64,000 bases of DNA from Oscillospiraceae bacterium (GTDB lineage Bacteria; Bacillota; Clostridia; Oscillospirales; Oscillospiraceae): the NCBI GenBank assembly GCA_017540565.1, contig JAFYAU010000008.1, positions 154,975-218,974 on the forward strand, read 5' to 3'. The first letter of the stretch is position 1; each line of letters opens with the position of its first letter. A program made the translations under genes and the position numbers. Positions 51,612-60,712 of the stretch are shown here, piece by piece. The notes under the pieces are model-generated. The model made no database searches and was not told the origin of the DNA. It saw only the letters and a program-made list of their open reading frames with translations.

Positions 51612-52568
51612 ATGGTAGAAATTGAAAGGCCGCGTATCGAGTGCGTCGAAACGCCGGGGGACGATTCCTACGGCAAGTACGTTGTAGAGCCTCTGGTCCG
51701 CGGTTACGGTACGACCCTTGGAAACTCCCTTCGAAGGATTCTTCTGTCTTCGCTGCCCGGAACGGCTGTCACGACGATCAAGATCGCCGGCGTACAGCAT
51801 GAGTTCACAACGATCCCCGGGGTGAAGGAAGACGTTACGGAGATCGTGCTCAACATCAAGGGCATCATCGCACGCCTGCACTGCCAGGGCACGAAGACCG
51901 TTTACATTGAGGCCACAGGAGAAGGCGAAGTCACCGCCGGCGACATCCAGGCTGACGGCGAAGTCGAGATCATGAACCCCGAACTGCATATCGCGACCCT
52001 GGGACCGGATGCGGCTCTCAGCATCGAGATGACTATCGGCCACGGCCGGGGCTATGTGCCCGCCGAGCGCAACAAGTTGCAGCAGCCGGTGATCGGCGTG
52101 ATTCCCATCGACTCCATCTATACGCCTGTCCTCAAGGTGAACTACACGGTGGAGAACACCCGTGTGGGGAACATGACAGATTTTGACAAGCTGACCCTTG
52201 AGGTCTGGACGGACAAGACGATCTCCGCCAGAGACGCTGTGTCTCTCGGCGCCAAGATCCTGTGCGACCACTTTGCTTTATTCACCGATCTGAGTGAGTC
52301 CATGAGCGCTGCGACTACCGTCGTGGAACGGGCGGAGCCCGGTCAGAACAAGGTGCTGGAAATGACGATCGAAGAACTGGACCTGTCGGTCCGGAGCTTC
52401 AACTGCCTGAAACGTGCCAGCATCAACACGGTAGGAGATCTGATTTCCAAAACCGAGGACGAGATGATCAAGGTGCGCAACCTTGGCCGGAAGTCCCTGG
52501 AAGAGGTCATCCACAAGCTCGCCATGATGGGGCTCTCCCTTGCGAGCGATGAAAGCAGCAAAGACTGA
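51612..52568 (+). CDS. rpoA: DNA-directed RNA polymerase alpha subunit
   Basis: A 318-residue subunit that nucleates polymerase assembly and contacts promoters and activators. The N-terminal domain carries [24 protein letters not shown] and the C-terminal domain [20 protein letters not shown] with the DNA-binding helix-hairpin-helix. ATG 51612 follows GAAGGAGGGTAAA; five codons upstream are not supported. The 65-base gap after rpsD has no visible terminator. Confidence 0.98.
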   Translation: MVEIERPRIECVETPGDDSYGKYVVEPLVRGYGTTLGNSLRRILLSSLPGTAVTTIKIAGVQHEFTTIPGVKEDVTEIVLNIKGIIARLHCQGTKTVYIEATGEGEVTAGDIQADGEVEIMNPELHIATLGPDAALSIEMTIGHGRGYVPAERNKLQQPVIGVIPIDSIYTPVLKVNYTVENTRVGNMTDFDKLTLEVWTDKTISARDAVSLGAKILCDHFALFTDLSESMSAATTVVERAEPGQNKVLEMTIEELDLSVRSFNCLKRASINTVGDLISKTEDEMIKVRNLGRKSLEEVIHKLAMMGLSLASDESSKD

Positions 52569-52593
52569 CTCTTGAAGAAGGAGGAGAAACAAT

Positions 52594-52935
52594 ATGCCCG
52601 GAACACGTAAACTCGGCAAGCCGACCGATCAGCGCATGGCGATGCTCAGGCAGCAGGTCACCGATCTGCTGGACAACGGCAAGATGGAGACCACCGTCAC
52701 CCGTGCCAGGGAGATCGCGCCGCTGGCCGAGAAGATGATAACCCTCGGCAAGAAGAATACCCTCGCGTCCCGCCGTCAGGCGCTGGCGTTCATCACCAGA
52801 GAGGACGTAGTGACCAAGGTGTTCAAGGAACTGGCTTCCAAATACGCCGAGCGCAACGGCGGCTACACCCGCATCACCAAGATCGGACCCCGCCGCGGCG
52901 ACGCCGCTGAGATGGCCGTCATCGAGCTGGTCTGA
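52594..52935 (+). CDS. rplQ: 50S ribosomal protein L17
   Basis: A 113-residue L17 near the tunnel exit. The [21 protein letters not shown] start, [21 protein letters not shown] and the final [23 protein letters not shown] are canonical. The site is AAGGAGGAGAAACAAT. It is the last gene of the super-operon here; the usual Firmicutes continuation (ecfA, ecfT, truA, rplM) does not follow. Confidence 0.97.
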   Translation: MPGTRKLGKPTDQRMAMLRQQVTDLLDNGKMETTVTRAREIAPLAEKMITLGKKNTLASRRQALAFITREDVVTKVFKELASKYAERNGGYTRITKIGPRRGDAAEMAVIELV

Positions 52936-52946
52936 CAGATAAGAGG

Positions 52947-52980
52947 AAAACCCTTCGGAGAAACCGAAGGGTTTTTTCTT
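52947..52980 (+). terminator. Terminator of the ribosomal operon
   Basis: A 12-bp perfect stem AAAACCCTTCGG / CCGAAGGGTTTT with a 5-nt loop and T-rich tail TTTTTTCTTTT, 11 bases past the rplQ stop. Confidence 0.92.
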
Positions 52981-53020
52981 TTCCCGACGCGGGACGTTTT
53001 TTCTTTTCCCGACGCGGGAC
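52971..53020 (+). repeat. 25-bp perfect tandem duplication after the operon terminator
   Basis: Two adjacent identical 25-base units (52971-52995 and 52996-53020) start with the T tract of the terminator and end with CCCGACGCGGGAC, which can form a small CCCG/CGGG hairpin. The second copy thereby repeats the T-rich tail between the ribosomal operon and secA. Confidence 0.85.
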
Positions 53021-53030
53021 GGGTCTTTAA

Positions 53031-53059
53031 TTGTTCACAATTCCGTGCTATACTACAAT
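53031..53059 (+). promoter_or_regulatory. secA promoter
   Basis: TTGTTC (53031-53036), a 17-bp spacer and TACAAT (53054-53059). It lies about 45 bases before the secA start and after the terminator and repeats. Confidence 0.6.
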
Positions 53060-53102
53060 GGTTTAAGTATGGGCGGCAGCAGAAGCCGCGGAAAGGCGAA
53101 CT

Positions 53103-55883
53103 ATGTTTAAAGGTCTTGTATCGAAAATGTTCGGCACGCACAGTGACCGTGAACTGAAGGCCCTCATGCCACTGGTGGACCAGGTCATGGCGAGGGAAGA
53201 GGAATACAGCAGGCTGACGAAGGAAGAACTGCAGGCGAAGACAGGCTGGCTGAAAGGACGTCTGGCTGCAGGAGAAACGCTGGACGACATCCTTCCGGAT
53301 GCCTTTGCGACCGCCCGTGAAGCGGCGTGGCGCGTGCTTGAGATGCGTCCCTACCGCGTTCAGGTGATCGGCGGCATCGTCCTTCACCAGGGACGTATCG
53401 CCGAGATGAAGACCGGCGAAGGAAAGACGCTGGTGGCCGTTCTTCCCGCCTATCTGAATGCCCTTGCCGGGAAAGGCGTGCACATCGTCACGGTCAACGA
53501 CTATCTGGCTCGCCGCGACAGCGAGTGGATGGGAAAGGTGCACCGCTATCTTGGCCTGAAGGTCGGCCTGATCGTACAGGGAATGACCAGCCAGGAGAGG
53601 CGCGAGGCCTACGCAGCCGACATCACCTACGGCACCAACTCGGAGATAGGCTTCGATTATCTCCGCGACAACATGGCCATTTACAAGGAGCGCATGGTCC
53701 AGCGCGGACACAGTTTCGCCATCGTGGACGAAGTGGACTCCATCCTGATCGACGAGGCCAGGACCCCGCTCATCATCTCCGGCGCAGCTTCCGACTCGGA
53801 CGATCTGTATGAGAGAGCAAACGATTTCGTATCGAAGCTGAAGAAGATCGTCTATACCTCCGTGGATGAAAAGCAGGAGGAGGACGAGGATCTGGACGCC
53901 GATTACGTGGTCGACGAGAAGGCGCGCACAGCCACCCTGACGGCCCGCGGTACAGCGAAAGCGGAGCAGTTCTTCGAGGTGGAGAACCTGTCGGACCTGG
54001 AGAATGCCACGCTGTCCCACCATATCAATCAGGCGCTGCGCGCCCACGGCATCATGAAGCGGGATGTGGACTATGTCGTCAAGGACGATCAGGTGCTGAT
54101 CGTGGACGAGTTCACCGGACGCATCATGTACGGCCGGCGGTATTCCGAGGGCCTGCATCAGGCGCTGGAGGCCAAGGAGAACGTGAAGGTCGAGAAGGAG
54201 ACCAAGACTCAGGCCACCATTACCTACCAGAATTTCTTCCGGCTGTACGACAAGCTGTCCGGAATGACCGGAACGGCGCTGACGGAGGAGGAGGAGTTCT
54301 CCACCATCTACCATCTGGACATCATCGAGATCCCCACAAACAAGCCCGTCATCCGTGTGGATTACCCGGACGTGGTCTTTCAGAACAGAGACGCCAAGGT
54401 CCGCGCCATCATCGCGCAGATCAAGGCATGCCACGCCAAGGGACAGCCTGTGCTGGTAGGAACCGTGTCTATTGAGAAGAGCGAATACCTGTCGAAACTG
54501 CTGAAAAAGGAAGGCATCAGGCATAACGTTCTGAACGCGAAATACCACGAGAAAGAGGCTGAGATCATTGCCCAGGCGGGCAAGTTCGGCGCGGTGACCA
54601 TCGCCACCAACATGGCCGGGCGCGGAACGGATATCATGCTGGGCGGCAACGCCGAGTATATGGCGAGGAACAGCCTGAAGAAGGCTGGCCTGGAGGAGGA
54701 CGTCATTGCGGAAGCCACCGGCTACGCGGAGACGGACGACCAGGATGTCCTCAGCGCCAGGGAAATGTACATGAAGGAACTGGCGAAGTTCAAGGCGGAG
54801 ACGGAGGCAGAGGCCGAACGCGTGCGGGAGGCCGGAGGCCTGTTCATCATAGGAACGGAACGCCACGAGGCGCGGCGCATAGACAACCAGCTTCGCGGAC
54901 GGTCCGGCCGCCAGGGAGACCCGGGTGAGACGCGCTTCTATATAGCCCTGACCGACGATATCATGCGTCTGTTCGGCGGGGAGAGGGTGGAGCGCCTGAT
55001 GACTACCCTCAAGGCGGATGAGGACACGCCCATCGAGATGAAGATGCTGTCCAACTCCATAGAGAGTGCCCAGCGGAGGGTGGAGAGCCGCAACTTCCAG
55101 TCCAGAAAGAACGTACTGGAATACGACGACGTGATGAACCAGCAGCGCAATATCATCTATGAGCAGCGCCGCAAGGTCCTGGACGGAGAGAACATCAAAC
55201 AGTACATCCAGTCCATGATCACCGATGTGATCACGGGGACGATCGCCTCCGAGTGCCCCGTGGAAAAGATCACGACCCAGGAGGAACTGGATGAGGCGGT
55301 AGCCCCTCTGACCCAGCTGTTTCTGAAGAAAGGCGCCGCGGTGCTTCCGGCAGGCGGCTGCACGAAGGAGGAATTGACGGAGGACATGCTGGAGCGCGCT
55401 GCGGCCTTCTATGAGAACAAGGAGAAGACCCTGGGGATGCTCGAAGGAACCGAGACACCGGTGATGAGGGAACTGGAACGCGTGATTCTGCTGAGCGTCG
55501 TGGACGAGTACTGGATGGAGCACATTGACGCCATGAGCGAACTCCGCCAGAGCGTTGGCCTGCGGGCATACGGACAGGTGAATCCGGTCGATGAATACAA
55601 GCACGAGGGCTTTGACATGTTCGAGGCCATGGTAAACGGCATCCGCGAAGAGGTCGTGCGCCGCATCTTCACCGTGCAGGTGAAAGGAAAACAGCCCCAG
55701 CGCCGGCGTGTGGCCGGACCGGGGACGGCTGTCGCGGGAGGCCTGCCGAACCGCCAGCCTCAGGTTAAGAAGAAGAGCGAGAAGATTCGCCCCAACGACC
55801 CCTGCCCCTGCGGGAAGCTCCGTCCCAACGGACTCCCGATGAAGTACAAAGACTGCTGCGGCCGCCGGGCCAATATGATCTGA
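53103..55883 (+). CDS. secA: Preprotein translocase ATPase SecA
   Basis: Drives preproteins through SecYEG using ATP. The 926-residue motor has Walker [10 protein letters not shown] near residue 102, DEAD-type [14 protein letters not shown] near residue 210, the preprotein cross-linking domain, the second helicase half with [16 protein letters not shown] and the [18 protein letters not shown] segment. The C-terminal zinc region is CPCG followed, after an insertion, by KYKDCCG, so all zinc ligands exist but their spacing is longer than in the typical CPCGSGKKYKxCHG. ATG 53103 is preceded by GCGGAAAGGCGAACT. Confidence 0.96.
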   Translation: MFKGLVSKMFGTHSDRELKALMPLVDQVMAREEEYSRLTKEELQAKTGWLKGRLAAGETLDDILPDAFATAREAAWRVLEMRPYRVQVIGGIVLHQGRIAEMKTGEGKTLVAVLPAYLNALAGKGVHIVTVNDYLARRDSEWMGKVHRYLGLKVGLIVQGMTSQERREAYAADITYGTNSEIGFDYLRDNMAIYKERMVQRGHSFAIVDEVDSILIDEARTPLIISGAASDSDDLYERANDFVSKLKKIVYTSVDEKQEEDEDLDADYVVDEKARTATLTARGTAKAEQFFEVENLSDLENATLSHHINQALRAHGIMKRDVDYVVKDDQVLIVDEFTGRIMYGRRYSEGLHQALEAKENVKVEKETKTQATITYQNFFRLYDKLSGMTGTALTEEEEFSTIYHLDIIEIPTNKPVIRVDYPDVVFQNRDAKVRAIIAQIKACHAKGQPVLVGTVSIEKSEYLSKLLKKEGIRHNVLNAKYHEKEAEIIAQAGKFGAVTIATNMAGRGTDIMLGGNAEYMARNSLKKAGLEEDVIAEATGYAETDDQDVLSAREMYMKELAKFKAETEAEAERVREAGGLFIIGTERHEARRIDNQLRGRSGRQGDPGETRFYIALTDDIMRLFGGERVERLMTTLKADEDTPIEMKMLSNSIESAQRRVESRNFQSRKNVLEYDDVMNQQRNIIYEQRRKVLDGENIKQYIQSMITDVITGTIASECPVEKITTQEELDEAVAPLTQLFLKKGAAVLPAGGCTKEELTEDMLERAAAFYENKEKTLGMLEGTETPVMRELERVILLSVVDEYWMEHIDAMSELRQSVGLRAYGQVNPVDEYKHEGFDMFEAMVNGIREEVVRRIFTVQVKGKQPQRRRVAGPGTAVAGGLPNRQPQVKKKSEKIRPNDPCPCGKLRPNGLPMKYKDCCGRRANMI

Positions 55884-55915
55884 TACACAGAACACGAAAG
55901 ACGGGAGGACGGACC

Positions 55916-57520
55916 TTGAACAGAATAAGAAAAGGCTTCGCGCTCCTGCTGTGCCTGCTCCTGCTTCTTGCCGCGCTGACAGGCTGCGGGAAGAAGGACG
56001 GCTCCTCCGAAACTCCGGAGATGGAAGATGAGTCCGGAGGGACCGCGGACGACATGAGCGGACCCGAGAAAAGAAAAGCAAGCAATTCGGCCTTTACCAT
56101 GCGCTTTTCCTCGAGCGATTCCATGAATCCGCTGTACTGCCGGAGCGGATCCAATACGGCGCTGATGAGCCTCATCTACGAGGGGCTGTTCCGGCTGGAC
56201 GAAAGTTTTCAGCCTTATCCGGTACTGTGCAAGGAATACGGGACCGAGGACGGAAAGACATGGTGGTTCACGCTGATTGGAGCGGTGATGCATGACGGTT
56301 CCGAACTGAAGCCGGTGGACGTTGCCTATACCATCAATCTGGCGAGAGACAGCGACAAGTACCGAAGCCGTCTTTCCGAAATCGCCGCCTGCTATGACAA
56401 CGGCGACGGCAGGGTCATCATGGAACTGAAGGCGGAGAACCGGAACCTTCCGGCCCTCCTGGACGTGCCCATCATCTGTGCCGGAACGGGGGACGATTTC
56501 GCTCCCGCGGGTACGGGACCGTACGTGTACCGGGAGATGGGCAGGAATGCCGTGCTGGAAGTATTCCGGGAATACCGGGATGCCGATGCGGCGGAGACCA
56601 GGTCCCTTTACCTGAGAGAGTACGCGGAGGGTACGCTTGAGGAGAGTTTCTCCGACCGCTCTCTGGATATGATCTGGGAGGGAGGCTCCGACAGCAGCTC
56701 GCTGCATCTGTACGGAGAATTTGAAACACACTGCTACGACACCACGATGCTGCAGTACATCGGCTTCAATTTCAACCGGATCGCCTTGCAGCAGGCATCC
56801 GTGAGGAGAGCCATAGCCTGCGCCGTGGACCGTGAGATGATCGTGGACGAGATCTACGGGAGCATCGGACGTCCGGCGGCGCTGCTGTACAATCCCTCGT
56901 TCCGGCTCTACGCGGATTCATGGGCGGATGCCCAGGAGTACTCCGTTTCCGAAATGTCCGCCAATCTGGCGGAAGCGGGCCTGCAGGATCACAACAACGA
57001 CGGCCTGCTCGAGTACGATTACGGTGGGGGATACTGGGAGACGCTGTCGCTCCGTTTCGTCGTTTATGAGGGAAGTACGAAAAAAATCGCGGCTGCGCAG
57101 GCGATCGCCGGCAATCTGAACCGGGTGGGACTGGACGTCAAGGTGACGCCGCTGCCCTGGGACGATTATCTGCAGGCGCTGGAGAACGGCCGGTTCGAAC
57201 TGTACTACGGCGAGGCTGCACTGCCTCACGATTTCGATTTTTCCGCTCTCCTGACGCCGGGCGGCAGCCTCCGGTACGGACTGACGGGCGGTACGGCCTA
57301 CGCCGATCTGATCGGCGATGTGAAGCGGGCCGCCGGCGATGAGGAACTGGAGGCGGCGGCAGCCGCCCTGTGCCGGTACGCGGCTGAAAATGTGCCCATC
57401 GTTCCCATCCAGTACCGGCAGAACGTGGTATATACCCATCGCGGGGAGGTCACGGGGCTTTCCCCGTCGGTCTCCGGGATTTTTCAATCGGTTAAGGAAT
57501 GGTCGATCAACTTATCCTGA
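55916..57520 (+). CDS. Peptide/nickel-type ABC transporter substrate-binding lipoprotein
   Basis: A 534-residue SBP_bac_5-type protein. It has a lipoprotein signal with lipobox LTGC (Cys near residue 23) and an acidic linker, then the two-lobe fold: NPLYCRSGSNTALMSLIYEGLFRL near residue 75, VRRAIACAVDREMIVDEIYGSIGRPA near residue 300. No permease or ATPase gene is adjacent, so it may feed the importer at 28.9-36.4 kb or another transporter. TTG 55916 is used as start, after CGGGAGGACGGACC. It lies 32 bases after secA and 15 before cdd. Confidence 0.87.
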   Translation: MNRIRKGFALLLCLLLLLAALTGCGKKDGSSETPEMEDESGGTADDMSGPEKRKASNSAFTMRFSSSDSMNPLYCRSGSNTALMSLIYEGLFRLDESFQPYPVLCKEYGTEDGKTWWFTLIGAVMHDGSELKPVDVAYTINLARDSDKYRSRLSEIAACYDNGDGRVIMELKAENRNLPALLDVPIICAGTGDDFAPAGTGPYVYREMGRNAVLEVFREYRDADAAETRSLYLREYAEGTLEESFSDRSLDMIWEGGSDSSSLHLYGEFETHCYDTTMLQYIGFNFNRIALQQASVRRAIACAVDREMIVDEIYGSIGRPAALLYNPSFRLYADSWADAQEYSVSEMSANLAEAGLQDHNNDGLLEYDYGGGYWETLSLRFVVYEGSTKKIAAAQAIAGNLNRVGLDVKVTPLPWDDYLQALENGRFELYYGEAALPHDFDFSALLTPGGSLRYGLTGGTAYADLIGDVKRAAGDEELEAAAAALCRYAAENVPIVPIQYRQNVVYTHRGEVTGLSPSVSGIFQSVKEWSINLS

Positions 57521-57535
57521 CAGGAGGGAACTGAC

Positions 57536-57928
57536 ATGACGGACAGAAAGCTGTTGGAGCAGGCGGCGTCTGCCGCGGGCAACGCGTACGCGCCCTATTC
57601 CCGATTCCCCGTGGGGGCGGCGCTGGAATGTGAGGATGGGGCCGTTTTTACCGGCTGCAATGTTGAGAGCTGCGCACTGGGCTGTACGCTGTGCGCGGAG
57701 AGCGTGGTCGTCGGAAACGCCGTGAGCGCCGGACACACGGATTTCATCCGGCTGGCCGTTTACACCGACAGGACCAACTACTGCTTCCCGTGCGGACAGT
57801 GTCTGCAGCTCCTTGCGGAATTCTCACCCGAACTGGAGGTCCTGATCGGCAGGGGTGACGGAAGGTATGTCAGCTACAAGCTCACCGAACTGCTGCCGAA
57901 TCCTTTTTCTCCTGGCCAGATGGAGTGA
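57536..57928 (+). CDS. cdd: Cytidine deaminase
   Basis: Converts cytidine and deoxycytidine to uridine forms in pyrimidine salvage. The 130-residue enzyme has the zinc motifs TLCAESVVVGNAV (Cys-Ala-Glu) and PCGQCLQLLAEF (PCxxC), and the YSRFPVGAALECEDG substrate region. The tetrameric three-cysteine form is indicated. The start follows CAGGAGGGAACTGAC. Confidence 0.92.
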   Translation: MTDRKLLEQAASAAGNAYAPYSRFPVGAALECEDGAVFTGCNVESCALGCTLCAESVVVGNAVSAGHTDFIRLAVYTDRTNYCFPCGQCLQLLAEFSPELEVLIGRGDGRYVSYKLTELLPNPFSPGQME

Positions 57929-58025
57929 GGAACGGCTGAAAAATGTCATCCAATTGTAACGGCTGGGGGCTTTTCTTCTCCGCCGCCGGCGTTATAATAG
58001 AGAAAAAGAGAAAAGGGGTGGACGT

Positions 58026-58271
58026 ATGGACGATTACACCAGAAAATTCAATGTGATATCCAAAGACAGCCAGACGAAAGAGATCCTGTCCGCCGTTTAT
58101 GACGCACTGCGGGTGAAAGGTTACGATCCGATCAGCCAGATCATCGGCTATATCGTTTCGGAGGACCCCACGTATATCACAAACTACAACGGGGCCAGAA
58201 GCCTGATCTGCCGTCTGGACAGGGACGAGCTCCTGCAGGAGCTGCTCACGTCCTATCTGGGTCTGAAATGA
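58026..58271 (+). CDS. IreB family regulatory protein (UPF0297)
   Basis: An 81-residue small protein. YDALRVKGYDPISQIIGYIVSEDPTYITNYNGARSLICRLDRDELLQELL is characteristic of IreB/UPF0297. In Enterococcus faecalis IreB is phosphorylated by the Ser/Thr kinase IreK and affects cephalosporin tolerance. Here ireB stands alone rather than beside ruvX and DUF1292. A perfect TATAAT at 57993-57998 with weak -35 may drive it; the site is AAAGGGGTGGACGT. Confidence 0.87.
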   Translation: MDDYTRKFNVISKDSQTKEILSAVYDALRVKGYDPISQIIGYIVSEDPTYITNYNGARSLICRLDRDELLQELLTSYLGLK

Positions 58272-58395
58272 CAGGACCTGTCGAACAATGAAAGCGGCGC
58301 TCCGCGGTGCGGGCAGTTCTGCCCGGACCCGGGGCGCCGTTTGCCGAAAAGCGGCTTGTGATGGCCGCCCTGACATTTGAAAGGAGCGAACAGAT
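58272..58395. other. Gap between ireB and ABC exporter
   Basis: A GC-rich region with a nested hairpin (outer AGCGGCGC/GCGCCGTTT arms near 58290-58343, inner GGGCAG-TTC-TGCCC). The following TTTGCC is a poor T tract, so a weak terminator is possible. Nothing else is evident. Confidence 0.35.
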
Positions 58396-60252
58396 ATGCC
58401 TCCTCCCCTCGGCGGCCACGGAGCCCGGGGCTTCATGTCGGAAGAAGAGAAGGCCAGCTTGCCGAAGGTCACTCCGGCACTGCTGAAGCGTGTCTTCTCC
58501 TGCCTGACGCCCTACTGGAAGCAGCTTATCCTGACGCTGCTGTGCATCATCCTGTCTTCCGTATTTATTCTTCTTCCGTCCATCCTCACGGGCAAGATCA
58601 TCGATGAGGGACTGATCGGAAGGAATCTGTCCAAGCTGATCTTCTATCTGGCGCTGTCATTCGCGGTGACCCTCGGCGCCAATCTGATCCAGGTGGCCGA
58701 GAGCTACATCAATACGTGGATCGCGCAGCACATCACCTTCGATATGCGCAACACCATGTTCACTCATCTGCAGAAGATGTCCCAGCGCTTCTTCACCTCC
58801 AACAATCAGGGGGACATCATCACCCGCATGACGGGGGACATCTCCGGTGTGGAACAGGTGGTCACCAGCACTTTCAGCAGCATCCTGTCGAACTCCATCA
58901 CCCTTGTGGTTGCCCTGGTGGCCATGTTCCGGAAGAACTGGATCCTTGCCCTGCTGGGCATCATTATCGTGCCTGCTTTCACGCTGCCCACACGGAGAGC
59001 CGGCAAGACCCGCTGGTCCATCACCCGGGAGGCGCAGGAGTGCACGGATGAGATCAACGGTATCCTGAATGAGACCATGTCTGTCAGCGGACAGCTCCTT
59101 GTCAAGCTTTTCTGCCGGGAGGATCACGAGTACGGGAAATACAGAGACGTCAACGGCCGCCTGATCCGCCTGCATATAAGGGAGAGCATGGCGGGCCGCT
59201 GGTTCCGCGTCGTGCTGAGCCTGTTCACCAACATCGGCCCGATGCTGCTGTATCTGGTGGGCGGCATCCTGATGATGCGGTACGACAGCAGCCTGACGGT
59301 CGGTGACATCACCGTGCTGGTTGCCCTGCTCGGAAAGACCTACGGACCGGTCAACAGTCTGCTGAACATCCAGGTGGAGTGGATGCGCTCCATGGCCCTG
59401 TTCACCCGCATCTTCGAGTATTTCGACATGCCGGTGGAGATCGAGAATATCCCCGGTGCCCTGGTGCCAAAGAAGGCGACGGGAAGCGTGAAGTTCACGC
59501 ATGTGGACTTTTCCTATGAACCCGACCGGCAGATCCTGAAGGACGTCAACTTCACGCTGGAGAGCGGACACAGCGTGGCCATCGTAGGTCCGTCCGGCTC
59601 CGGCAAGAGCACAATCATCAACCTGATCCCCCGGCTTTACGACGTTACCGGGGGCAGCGTGACCTTCGACGGCGTGGACGTCCGCCATCTGGATCTGGCG
59701 TTCCTCCGCAGGAACGTTGGCGTGGTGACGCAGGACAGTTATCTGTTCAACGGGACCATCCGGGAGAATCTGCTGTATGCGCGGCCCGATGCCACGGAAC
59801 AGGATCTGCTGGATGCCTGCGGAAAGGCCAACATCCTGGACTTCATACTGGCGCAGCCCGACGGACTGGATACCATGGTGGGGAACCGCGGCCTGAAACT
59901 GTCCGGGGGAGAGAAGCAGCGGGTGTCCATCGCGCGCGTGCTGCTGAAGGATCCGGCGCTGCTGATCTTCGACGAGGCGACGTCTGCGCTCGACTCCATC
60001 TCCGAAAGCAAGATCCAGGAGGCCATCGATCCGCTGATCGAGTCCCGTACCAGCATCCTGATCGCCCACCGCCTGTCGACCATCCTGGCGGCGGATGAGA
60101 TCCTCGTGGTCAAGGAAGGGCAGATCGTCGAGCGCGGCCAGCACAGGGATCTGGTGAAGGCCGGCGGCGTATATACGGAACTGTACGAGACACAGTTCAG
60201 CAGAGCGCTGGAGAACGAAGACACGGAACAGGAAACGGGGCAGGAGAAGTAG
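58396..60252 (+). CDS. ABC transporter, fused permease and ATP-binding domains
   Basis: A 618-residue half-transporter of the MsbA/LmrA exporter type. An N-terminal cytoplasmic stretch of about 45 residues is followed by six membrane helices (about 47-330) and an ATPase domain with Walker A GPSGSGKST near residue 400, Q-loop VVTQDSYLFN, signature LSGGEKQRVSIARVLL, Walker B LLIFDEATSALD and the H-loop IAHRLS. It would act as a homodimer or with another half. The exported substrate is not evident. The site is AAAGGAGCGAACAGAT. Confidence 0.92.
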   Translation: MPPPLGGHGARGFMSEEEKASLPKVTPALLKRVFSCLTPYWKQLILTLLCIILSSVFILLPSILTGKIIDEGLIGRNLSKLIFYLALSFAVTLGANLIQVAESYINTWIAQHITFDMRNTMFTHLQKMSQRFFTSNNQGDIITRMTGDISGVEQVVTSTFSSILSNSITLVVALVAMFRKNWILALLGIIIVPAFTLPTRRAGKTRWSITREAQECTDEINGILNETMSVSGQLLVKLFCREDHEYGKYRDVNGRLIRLHIRESMAGRWFRVVLSLFTNIGPMLLYLVGGILMMRYDSSLTVGDITVLVALLGKTYGPVNSLLNIQVEWMRSMALFTRIFEYFDMPVEIENIPGALVPKKATGSVKFTHVDFSYEPDRQILKDVNFTLESGHSVAIVGPSGSGKSTIINLIPRLYDVTGGSVTFDGVDVRHLDLAFLRRNVGVVTQDSYLFNGTIRENLLYARPDATEQDLLDACGKANILDFILAQPDGLDTMVGNRGLKLSGGEKQRVSIARVLLKDPALLIFDEATSALDSISESKIQEAIDPLIESRTSILIAHRLSTILAADEILVVKEGQIVERGQHRDLVKAGGVYTELYETQFSRALENEDTEQETGQEK

Positions 60253-60278
60253 ACCGGAATATACCGACTGCATGCAAG

Positions 60279-60307
60279 AGGAGGGGCGTACCGCGTCCCT
60301 CCTTTCC
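60279..60307 (+). terminator. Possible terminator after the ABC exporter
   Basis: AGGAGGGGCG pairs with CGTCCCTCCT around TACCG with one G-T pair; the T run after it is poor (TTCCGCTT). Confidence 0.45.
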
Positions 60308-60351
60308 GCTTGCCATGTACAAAACAGGGGGTATGAGGCATCAAAAGGCGG

Positions 60352-60380
60352 TTGACACACCCGTGACAATGTGTTACAAT
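60352..60380 (+). promoter_or_regulatory. Strong promoter for the small conserved protein / NlpC-P60 operon
   Basis: A perfect TTGACA (60352-60357), exactly 17-bp spacer and TACAAT (60375-60380), about 30 bases before the TTG start at 60412. It is among the best promoters in the window. Confidence 0.8.
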
Positions 60381-60411
60381 TTGGTAACAGTCTTTGGAGA
60401 GGGTGTTTTCT

Positions 60412-60696
60412 TTGGCGAAAAAGCTGAAACTTACATATAAAGGTTTTCCTTTGAGGAGGAAAGACAATCTGATCTACTTCGGCAGCATGGCCGACAAGTA
60501 CATTGCCATGCTGCAGATCCTTGAAACGAAAAAGGTGCAGGATCTGGATGTGCCTTCCCGTATCGCCATCCAGCTGCAGCTGACGGATCCCGATCTGAAG
60601 TCCAGAGACCGGGTCGTGAAAAAGAGCGAGAAAACCAGTCTGTACGATTCCATCGATCTCGCCTACATCTGGCTCAGCCGTGCGCTGAGCACCTGA
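60412..60696 (+). CDS. Conserved hypothetical protein of Clostridia
   Basis: A 94-residue soluble protein starting with AKKLKLTYKGFPLRRKDNLIYFG, with LQLTDPDLKSRDRVVKK in the middle and LYDSIDLAYIWLSRALS at the end. Similar short proteins with this arrangement occur in Oscillospiraceae; the function is unknown. The start is TTG 60412, seven bases after GGAGAGGG; an upstream TTG at 60394 would lie before this site. It precedes the cell-wall hydrolase gene by 16 bases, with a strong promoter in front. Confidence 0.7.
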   Translation: MAKKLKLTYKGFPLRRKDNLIYFGSMADKYIAMLQILETKKVQDLDVPSRIAIQLQLTDPDLKSRDRVVKKSEKTSLYDSIDLAYIWLSRALST

Positions 60697-60712
60697 TTCG
60701 GGAGGTGCCTGT

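Noticed and set aside
52863..56081. A long open frame (over 1000 codons) on the minus strand opposite secA
   Set aside because: It is antisense to a full, well-conserved secA and has low-complexity His/Arg/Leu-rich content typical of frame shadows in GC-rich DNA.
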